Positions 57,285 through 64,000 of a stretch of 64,000 nt of DNA are shown one piece after another. Position 1 is the first letter of the stretch. Every line of letters starts with the position of its first letter. The translations under genes and the position numbers were made by a program. A model generated the notes under the pieces. The model searched no databases and was not told the DNA's origin. It saw nothing but the letters and a program-made list of their open reading frames with translations. Origin of the DNA: Bacteroidota bacterium. GTDB taxonomy: Bacteria; Bacteroidota; Bacteroidia; Chitinophagales; BACL12. Location: contig JADKAC010000005.1 of assembly GCA_016715425.1 (NCBI GenBank), forward strand, positions 1,259,657-1,323,656, written 5' to 3'.

Positions 57285-57476
57285 ATGACTTGTGCAAGTT
57301 GTGAAGAACACGTAAATAACGAAGTGAATAAATTAACGGGAATAATAAATTCAAACACATCTTACGAAAACAGAAACGCTATTGTAGAGTTTGACAATTC
57401 CAAAACGAACATCACGGAAATTGAAAAAGCAATTAACTCAACAGGATATTCTGTAACCAACAAAAAAGAAAATTAA
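57285..57476 (+). CDS. merP: MerP-like heavy-metal-associated domain (frameshifted second half of MerTP)
   Basis: 63-residue HMA domain beginning MTCASCEEHVNNEVNKL with the metal-binding GMTCxSC motif and ending AINSTGYSV. The reading frame continues upstream (IEFTISGMTC) into the MerT part if one A is added near 57258-57262. It is probably one polypeptide with the preceding ORF; a stand-alone MerP-like protein without a signal peptide is less likely. Confidence 0.75.
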   Translation: MTCASCEEHVNNEVNKLTGIINSNTSYENRNAIVEFDNSKTNITEIEKAINSTGYSVTNKKEN

Positions 57477-57477
57477 A

Positions 57478-57684
57478 ATGGAAGTCATTTTACAATCAAC
57501 AATCACTTGCCCAAACTGCGGACACAAAAAAGAAGAAACAATGCCGACAGATGCTTGTCAATATTTTTACGAATGTGAAAATTGCAAAACTGTTTTAAAA
57601 CCCAAACAAGGCGACTGTTGCGTATATTGCAGTTACGGAAGTGTTGCTTGTCCACCAATTCAGCAAGACAAAAAATGTTGCTAA
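57478..57684 (+). CDS. GDCCVxC domain-containing protein
   Basis: 68 aa with many Cys: TCPNCGHKKEE, CQYFYECENCK and the signature QGDCCVYCSYGSVACPP, ending KKCC. This small Cys-rich family accompanies MerTP in Bacteroidota and other phyla, where the second Cys is sometimes selenocysteine; here all are Cys codons. It is thought to be metal-thiol chemistry of unknown detail. It begins 1 base after the MerP stop. Confidence 0.85.
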   Translation: MEVILQSTITCPNCGHKKEETMPTDACQYFYECENCKTVLKPKQGDCCVYCSYGSVACPPIQQDKKCC

Positions 57685-57707
57685 CGGACAGGAAACAAAG
57701 AAGCCCA

Positions 57708-57836
57708 GCCACTAACAGCGGTTTGGCAAAATGGCGGGTTCAGTGCTAAATTGAACATTCGGAATTCTAATGAACTTTTGTGCTAAACTGAACATTTGTG
57801 CTTTTAAATCCGCCACTTCGCCAAGCCGCAAAACGT
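57708..57836 (+). repeat. attC-like site C (interrupted by the IS)
   Basis: Left core GCCACTAAC (57708-57716), exact reverse complement of the module's opening GTTAGTGGC. Stems GCGGTTTGGC (57718-57727) with GCCAAGCCGC (57820-57829) and TGGCGG (57732-57737) with CCGCCA (57810-57815). The right core is split: AAAACGT here, and TTATCGGC continues after the IS at 59568. Removing the IS and one ACGT copy restores AAAACGTTATCGGC. Confidence 0.78.
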
Positions 57837-59564
57837 CAAACTGTCTAAAAACTACCCACACATTTTTGTTGAATAGTAACTTCATTTTATAGGTTATGAA
57901 TTGCAATTTTATGTATGCAATACATACAAGGAACAAACCGAACCCAAGCCGTATTGTTTACCGAAAGTTTAGATCAGATTGTCAGCGCTGATAATGAAGT
58001 GCGCCTGATAGATTTGTTTGCCGAAAGCATCAAGATTGAAGAGTATGGTTTTGTAATTAAACTAAACACAGAAGGTCGCCCGGCATACAATCCCAAAGAT
58101 TTGCTTAAACTTTTTATTTACGGCTACCTCAACAGCATACGATCATCGCGCGTGCTGGAGAAAGAATGCAAACGTAATGTGGAAGTGATGTGGCTGATGA
58201 AACAACTTGTGCCCGACCACAACACCATCAGCAACTTCAGACGCGACAATGAAAAAGCCATTCGAAAAGTGTTTCGCTATACGGTAAGCATTGCCAAACA
58301 ATTTGAATTGATAGGTGGTAAACTTATAGCAGGCGACAGTACAAAACTTCGCGCACAAAACAGCAAGAAGAATAATTTCAATCAAAAGAAAATTGATCTG
58401 CACCTGGAGTACATCGAAAACAAGCTTTCCGAATAAACAGAGCGCTGGCCCGAAGCTGATAAGGATGATGACCAATACAAAAGGAGAATAAAAAGTAATT
58501 AATCAGCAAATTGCTAAACACGAAAACCGAAAAGCGTTTTACAACGGTTTATCGCAGCAGTTAGAACAAAGTGGTGAAGTTCAGATTTCGACCAGCGATC
58601 CCGATAGCCGTCAACTCATTACACGTAACAACATTACCGAAGTAGCATACAATGTTCAAACAACGGTGGATGAGAAAAACAAACTCATCATCGATTACAA
58701 AGTAACCAACAACAACGACAGCAAGGCCATGAGTGGTATGCTTCGCAGAGCCAAAACTATTTTGGATAGCAATGAATTTGCTGCTCTATACGATAAAGGT
58801 TATCACACCGGCAGCGAACTCAAAGCTGCTCACCTTATGGGTATAGAAATGTTGGTAGCCATTCCCGATATTTCATCAGCATCGATGGCGCCTGATCCGG
58901 CATATAATGTTTCTGAATTTATTTATAAAGATAACCATACCTATACGTGTCCACAGCAACACACACTTACCACCAACGGCAACTGGTATAAAAAAGACCG
59001 CAATGCACCCGGCCGCAAACACACTGCTCCTGTGCTGATGCAACAATTTAAAACCACAGCATGCAAGCAATGTCCGGTATTAAATAATGCACAAAAAATA
59101 CAGGGGGCAGAGGCCGTGTAATTGAAAGAAGTCAATTTCAACATTACGTGGATCATAATAAAATTAACATTCAAAACAATGAAAATTTATATAGCAAACG
59201 ACAACAATTAGTAGAACATCCATACGGAATAATTAAACGCCAATGGGGTTTTTATTACATCACTACCAAGCGGGAATTAAACGGGCCAGTTCTGATGTTG
59301 GACTGATGCTCATCGCATTTAATTTACGCAGGTTATTCAATATTATAGATAAGAAAGAATTGTTCAGTTACCTGATGAAGAAACTCATTTTGTTATTTGC
59401 ACTTCTCCAAACACATTTAGCTTCAATATGCCAAATTATTTTTTTTCAACACAGAAATTATTCTTATAAAAGCATCTCTGTAAACCGCTTCAATCACTTT
59501 CAATAAGTTTTTAAAAGCGAGAATTATTATCTTTAAAAAAGAATGGAGGTTTTTAGACGGACTG
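57837..59564 (+). mobile_element. IS1182-like insertion sequence
   Basis: 1728 bp. Terminal inverted repeats CAAACTGTCTAAAAAC (57837-57852) and, reading inward from the right end, CAGTCCGTCTAAAAAC (59564-59549): 13 of 16 match. A 4-base palindromic duplication ACGT flanks it (57833-57836 and 59565-59568). Length, 4-bp palindromic TSD and transposase all fit the IS1182 family. Confidence 0.85.
57915..59506 (+). pseudogene. IS1182 family DDE transposase, frame disrupted
   Basis: The first segment (57915-58436) has the N-terminal domain and the first catalytic Asp in LIAGDSTKLRAQNSKKNNF. The second (58666-59121) contains the RNase H-like core with the DKGYHTGSEL motif and a Cys pair in CKQCPVL. 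The third (59123-59506) has HPYGIIKRQWGFYYITTKRE and the C-terminal helix. Breaks are at homopolymers: GAATAAAC lacks one A, GGCCCG has an extra C, and the AATAAAAAGT run is off by one; repairing these recovers the family sequence. It may be intact in the organism. Confidence 0.8.
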
Positions 59565-59650
59565 ACGTTATCGGCAAGGCTTGGTGACACTGCTAACTTT
59601 GAACTGAATGCATAAAACCAAACTTTTTCATTTACCATGACAAACAAATA

Positions 59651-61952
59651 ATGATTAGAAAGATTCAACTCATAAAACAATTCGGAGTTTTCAAGGACTA
59701 CAAGTGGGACACCACAGACGGCATAAAAGACTTCAAGGAGAAGAATGTAATTTATGGCTGGAACTATTCAGGCAAGACAACAATCTCAAGAATATTTTCT
59801 TCGCTGGGACAAACAAATTCACGAAAAATATAAAAGTGGTGAGTTTAAGATTGTTTATGATGATGACAAGAAAGAACTTACACAGGCTGACTTAACAACA
59901 TTTGGATATGGAGTGCAAGTATTCAATTCAGAGTTTATCAAGCAAAATTAAAGTGGGATACGAATGAAAGTTTGGATGCAATTTCCTTTGATGTTGGACA
60001 GAATGTAGGAATCAGAGAAGAGATTGAAAAAATGAAGACCGAATAAATTCCATTGAGGGACAGAAACTATTATTGGAAAAGGCAACCCACCAACCTGCCA
60101 TAGACGAGTTTAACAACTTTGAAGGATGGAAGTATACCAATGAGGCACGGACAATAAAGATTGATGCTTTTAACAGCTTAATAGAGTTCAACAAAGGACA
60201 CTTAAAAGGAATAAAAACACAAGTTGAAAATAACCTTGCAGCATACATCATTGTAGATGCGAAACATCTTAGCAGAAATCAAAAGACTGCACTTGCAAGC
60301 AACGACAAAACGAAATTGATAAAAATAGTTTTTACGCAAAGCGTAAAACTATTTATGATAGCGTTGAGGCTATTCTAAAAGCAGAGCCACCTAAACAGAA
60401 GTCATTGAAGTTTTAGAAAACAACAATGATATTTATAAGTGGGCAAAAAGAAGGGCTTGAATTGCATACCCACGATAACAAAGAAGATTGTTCCTTTGCG
60501 GAAATAAAATTACAAAAGACAGATATAATTTACTTAACAATTACTTTTCAAATGCTTCTGCCAAACTTCGTTCTGAAATAGAAAATTGCAAGCTGTTACT
60601 AACAAACGAATCAACGGCACTTGACAACTTAAACATACCGAAAAGTAAAAATGACTTTACTGATAAATGCCACAACGAATTTGAAAAACAAGTTGAGAAA
60701 TGGAAGGAAATAAAAAAAGCATATAAGAAATTTCTAAAGAGCCTTTCAGACGAATTAGATAGAAAAGAGAACGGAAATATTTTTAATTCTCTCACAGTAA
60801 TTGAATATGATTTGGTTTCTGTAGACGGTGTTAGTAATTGGATTGTTGACACTCAAAAAATAATTGATACTCATAACGCTTTTGTAAAAAACTTTAATGA
60901 AGAGCAAAATACAGCTCGGGAGAAATTAAAAAAACATCTTGTTGCTGACTTCTTGGACAGAGAGATATATGCGGACAAAGAAAATGCGAAAAATTATTCT
61001 GTTGAATGTTTAAGAAAATACGATTGTCTAATTGCTAAAATTAAAATCAAAGACAATGAACTTTTAGCAAAACTTAAAGATGTTGTTGCTGGCAAAAAGA
61101 ACTTGATAAATTTATTAAGGCATTTTTAAATCGTGAAGACATAAAATTGAAGTAACAACGGACGACAGATTTGTATTGCAAAGAGGAATGATTTTGCTGA
61201 AAATTTAAGCGAAGGTGAAAAGACTGCAATTTCATTCGCTTATTTTTAGTTACATTAGAGCGCCTTCACAGAGAAGAAACCAAAAGAAACAATTATTTTA
61301 TTGAAGACCCAATTTCAAGTCTTGATGCAAATCATATAGCACAGATTTATTCTCTAATAAACTCTTTCTTCTTTAGAAAAGGGGGAAGACCCATTGCAGC
61401 CAGAGGCTGCAATCAATTGTTTCAAGCAACTTTTATTTCTACACACAATTTTGAATTTTTCTCCTTCCTAAAAGATTCATCACAACTCAATAAACACAAC
61501 AGTAATCCAAACACTGGTTGTCATTACTATTTTATTCAGCGAATCGGGTGAAGACAACTCTCAAATAACCCTTTACCTAAAAGTTTGAGACTTAAATCTG
61601 AGTATGTTTATTTGTTTCAAATTCTATTCAAGTTTCATAAAGACGGTTGCAAATTGGAAGACGATAGCTTGATACTTATGCCAAATGCTTTAAGACGATT
61701 CTTTGAAATTTATACTTTGACGAAACTCCCCGACTCAACTGGAGAAGTTGATAACCGAATTAATTTATTATTGGTAACACTCATAATTTAAAAATACTGC
61801 ATCACTTCTCTCATTTCACGACATTTGAAAAGGCAACAAAACATGATGAGTTAATTATGTTACTACCTGACGCAATGGGAAGAACTTATGACATTATTAA
61901 AGAATGAACTCAACATTTTGAATCATTAAAGAGAGCAATTAACGAACCTTAA
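59651..61952 (+). pseudogene. AAA_13-type ABC ATPase, frame disrupted
   Basis: A large SMC/RloC-like ATPase recognisable across several shifted frames. Walker A GWNYSGKTT near 59756, a long coiled-coil-rich middle (60073-61129 with EFEKQVEKWKEIKKAYKKF), ABC signature NLSEGEKTAISFAY near 61203-61245, Walker B FIEDPISSLDANHI near 61296-61335 and H-loop FISTHNFEFF near 61433-61460, then a C-terminal tail to about 61950. AAA_13 proteins include anticodon nucleases such as PrrC and RloC and other antiphage ATPases. At least six frame breaks occur, mostly in A or T runs (e.g. AATTAAAG missing a T near 59948), so sequence error is likely. Confidence 0.75.
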
Positions 61953-62002
61953 TAACATGACTACGAAACTTGAACGACAGATCTTCGGATGGACAGTAGC
62001 CC

Positions 62003-62139
62003 ACCGATAACAGGCGTTTGGCAAAAAAAGCGGGTTCAGTGCTTAAATGAAGCTTTGTACTTCGTATCAAGTTCAGTGCTGGCAGACAGTTTTGTGCTTC
62101 GAAATCCGCTTCTTCGCCAAGCGCCAAAACGTTATAGCC
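62003..62139 (+). repeat. attC-like site D
   Basis: Left core ACCGATAAC (62003-62011), 8 of 9 with the reverse complement of the module opening GTTATCGGC. Stem GGCGTTTGGC (62013-62022) with GCCAAGCGCC (62116-62125, one G-U), then AAGCGG with CCGCTT. The loop carries the same TTCAGTG and TTTTGTGCTTCGAAA words as site A. Right core GTTATAGCC (62131-62139). Confidence 0.78.
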
Positions 62140-62483
62140 AATGGTAGGACGACCGTTACAACGACAAACGACCGACCGAAAATTTAAACAATAAAACAAA
62201 GACAAACCATTTTGACAGGTGACCAAAGACATAGAAACAATATTGCAAATGGACAGCATCTTAACCGACCCGCTGACCAACGCTATGTTTTTTATTTTTC
62301 CCCACCGCACAAAATATTTTGAAATTCTGCCAGCCGCACAATTGGCACATTTGCAAGCCCCACAAGCCGACACACAAACCAAAGCTTGCAAAAGAGCCAA
62401 TTCTCCCACCCACCACGGAACGGTAACGAGATTTTAAAACGAAATTTGAGTATCTTAACCGACAAAAAATTGAACTGAATTAG
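62140..62483 (+). other. Leader of the last cassette
   Basis: 344 bases without a convincing gene. It has the GACGACC/ACAACGACAAACGACCGACCG repeats typical of these leaders and a 17-base inverted repeat with three mismatches, TTGGCACATTTGCAAGC (62342-62358) / GCTTGCAAAAGAGCCAA (62384-62400). Confidence 0.55.
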
Positions 62484-64000
62484 ATGGCAGAAAAAGAAGC
62501 AAAAGCAAGAATAAAAATTAATAAACTCCTTGAGGAATCAGGGGTGGAGCTTCTTTGACACGGACAAAGGTAAGGCGACTATTAAACTTGAATCTTCCAT
62601 CAAATGGACGATTTAGGCGAAGACTTTGAAAATTCAAAAAACGGTTTCATTGACTTTTTTACTGGTTGACGAGAACCAAAAACCCAATACTTGTTTTAGA
62701 AGCAAAAAAGGAAAGTTTGAATCCACTTGTTGGAAAAGAACAAGCAAGGAATTACGCCAAATCTCAAAAGGTTAAATTCATTATTCTTTCAAACGGAACA
62801 CTTCACTATTTATGGAATATTGAAACTGGAAACCCTGAACAAATTCAAGTGTTTCCGACATTGGAATCCATCAAACAGTATTATCAGTTTAATCCCGACC
62901 CAAGCAAATTAGTTAGTGAAGTTGTAAATGTCGACTATGTTGTTTTAACGCAACTTCCAAACTATAAACAGATTCCTGAGTTTCAAGACGAGCAAAAAAA
63001 GAAAGATTTAATCTTCAATTTAAAACTGCGTTTTCTTCGCTATTACCAAGTTGAAGCAATCAAGCTGTTCAGCAATCAGTAAGCGAAGGCAAAAACGTTT
63101 CTTGTTGGAAATGGCAACAGGTACAGGAAAACCTTGACTGCTGCTGCATTAATCAAACTCTTTACAGAACTGGAAACGCAAGACGTATTTTATTTTTTGG
63201 TTGACCGTTTGGAATTGGAAAGACAAGCAAGAAAGATTTTACCAACTATTTGAAAAACGACATTACAACAGTTGTTTACAAAGAGAAGAAAAACGATTGG
63301 CGTAAAGCCGTTTGATTGTTGTTACCACCATTCAATCATTAATGGTAAAACAACAAATACAAAACACTTTTTCACCGACCGACTTTGATTTAATTATTTC
63401 TGATGAATCGCACCGACTATTAGGTGGCGGGAAATAGCAGAGCATTGTTTGAATATTTCTTAGGTTACAAGTTAGGTTTAACCGCAACAATCCCAAAGAC
63501 TATTTAAAACATTTAGACACCGACAACATTGACGACCCAAGAGAATTGGAACGAAGAATGTTGCTTGACACTTACACAACCTTCGGTTGTGAGAGTGGTA
63601 TTCCAACCTATCGTTATACGCTTGCGGACGGTGCTAAAGATGGATATTTGCGACAGCCTATTGTTGTTGATGCAAGAACAGATGTTACCACCAAACTATT
63701 ATCGGAACAAGGTTACGGCATTATGGTAACGGTTGCCAGTACCGAACAAGAAGACATTTTAGAAGAGGTAAATTAGCAAGCAAAATCATTTTGAACGGAA
63801 ATTTTTCAGCGATGAAACCAACCGTTTTTGCAAAACATTTATTGGAAAACGGACTGAAAGACCCAATAAATGGAGAGAGTTGGAAAAAGTTTGGTTTTTG
63901 TTACGTAAAACCACGCAAATTGGCCTCAATTGCTCAATGAATATGCACACCTAATATTTCCCCGCAAATATCAAAGCGACTTGCCGGTTCAGGTAACTTC
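62484..64000 (+). pseudogene. Type I restriction R subunit (HsdR-like), frame disrupted and cut by the window
   Basis: ATG at 62484 (MAEKEAKARIKINKLLEESG). The N-terminal nuclease domain has LVLEAKKESLNPLVGKEQARNYAKS (PD-(D/E)XK Glu-x-Lys). The helicase part shows ATGTGKTLTAAALIKLF near 63112 and SDESHR (DEAH-like) near 63400, then RRMLLDTYTTFGCESGIPTYRY. Many one-base errors at homopolymers (extra G in CAGGGGTGG, missing A in GGAAAACC, extra A in GGGAAATAGC) split the frame. Continues beyond 64000, with HsdS/HsdM presumably absent or further on. It would be the nuclease/translocase of a type I system or a stand-alone relative. Confidence 0.78.

Larger units (their letters stand above)
53185..64000 (+). 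mobile_element. Integron-like gene-cassette array (no integrase seen)
   Basis: Five modules separated by four attC-like imperfect palindromes. If cut between G and TT of each GTT core they are: 53186-56041 (R-M system), 56042-56399 (zinc-ribbon protein), 56400-57835 (metal module), 59568-62131 (AAA ATPase), 62132-beyond 64000 (HsdR). An IS1182-like element splits the third site. Each module's opening bases are repeated as the reverse complement just before the AAC core at its own end: GTTACATGC/GCAGGTAAC (8 of 9), GTTATAAGC/GCTTATAAC (9/9), GTTAGTGGC/GCCACTAAC (9/9), GTTATCGGC/ACCGATAAC (8/9). That follows from circular-cassette insertion by attC recombination. No tyrosine recombinase is in the window, so it is a CALIN-type cluster or the integrase lies outside. 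Confidence 0.75.

Noticed and set aside
62219..62437. 72-codon frame in the last cassette leader
   Set aside because: Low-complexity, overlaps an imperfect inverted repeat, and has no family resemblance.

Overview
The window looks like a chromosomal segment of a Bacteroidota bacterium, probably in the Chitinophagales/Saprospirales part of the phylum. The evidence is strong A+T richness, a SusC/SusD pair, several secreted proteins with type IX secretion (T9SS) C-terminal sorting domains, many signal-peptide lipoproteins, promoters of the TTG-N19/20-TAnnTTTG type, and a Bacteroidota-style REP-associated transposase. Genus cannot be fixed from the sequence alone.

Layout. 0-4.2 kb: L,D-transpeptidase and small secreted proteins. 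4.7-13.7 kb: a DUF4231 (SLATT-like) membrane protein, divergent from a run of genes encoding a SIR2-like/TIR fusion, a STAND NTPase with a transmembrane segment and propeller, two small exported proteins, a retropepsin-like protease, a four-repeat glycogen-binding-type (E-set) protein and a MarC membrane protein. This resembles a multi-component conflict (defence) system and is one of the two most interesting parts. 13.7-28.6 kb: surface and housekeeping genes (LVIVD lipoprotein, SusC/D, oligopeptidase B, acetyltransferase-nitrilase fusion, T9SS esterase, Na+/H+ antiporter). 28.6-30.0 kb: a REPtron, i.e. a Y1/HUH transposase flanked by arrays of ~124-bp double-palindrome units. 30-37.5 kb: mutS, an outer-membrane protein and a large BNR-repeat protein; then tRNA-Ser(UGA). 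37.9-45.3 kb: a minus-strand run from ddl through PASTA, T9SS, rhodanese, DCC and seven-heme cytochrome genes to a BrkB family protein. 45.4-47.6 kb: ferredoxin, acyl-CoA reductase, msrA. 47.7-52.9 kb: a compact cyanophycin locus (isoaspartyl peptidase, cyanophycinase, cyanophycin synthetase).

53.2-64 kb is an accessory island that reads as an array of gene cassettes. Four long imperfect palindromes separate the modules. Each begins with an AAC core and ends with a GTT core, and the bases flanking the AAC at the end of a module are the reverse complement of the bases that open the same module (9 of 9 in two modules, 8 of 9 in two). That is the signature of integron-type attC cassettes, but no integrase is in the window. 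Cargo, in order: a type II restriction-modification system with a controller protein and ACTWWAGT operators; a small zinc-ribbon protein; an ArsR/MerTP/GDCCVxC metal module; an AAA_13 ABC-type ATPase; and a type I restriction R subunit running off the window. An IS1182-like element sits exactly in the core of the third site with an ACGT duplication.

From about 57.26 kb to the end, reading frames break every few hundred bases, nearly always at homopolymers, while the first 57.2 kb is clean. I read this mainly as uncorrected sequence error near a contig end, so the transposase, ATPase and HsdR calls may be intact genes in the organism.
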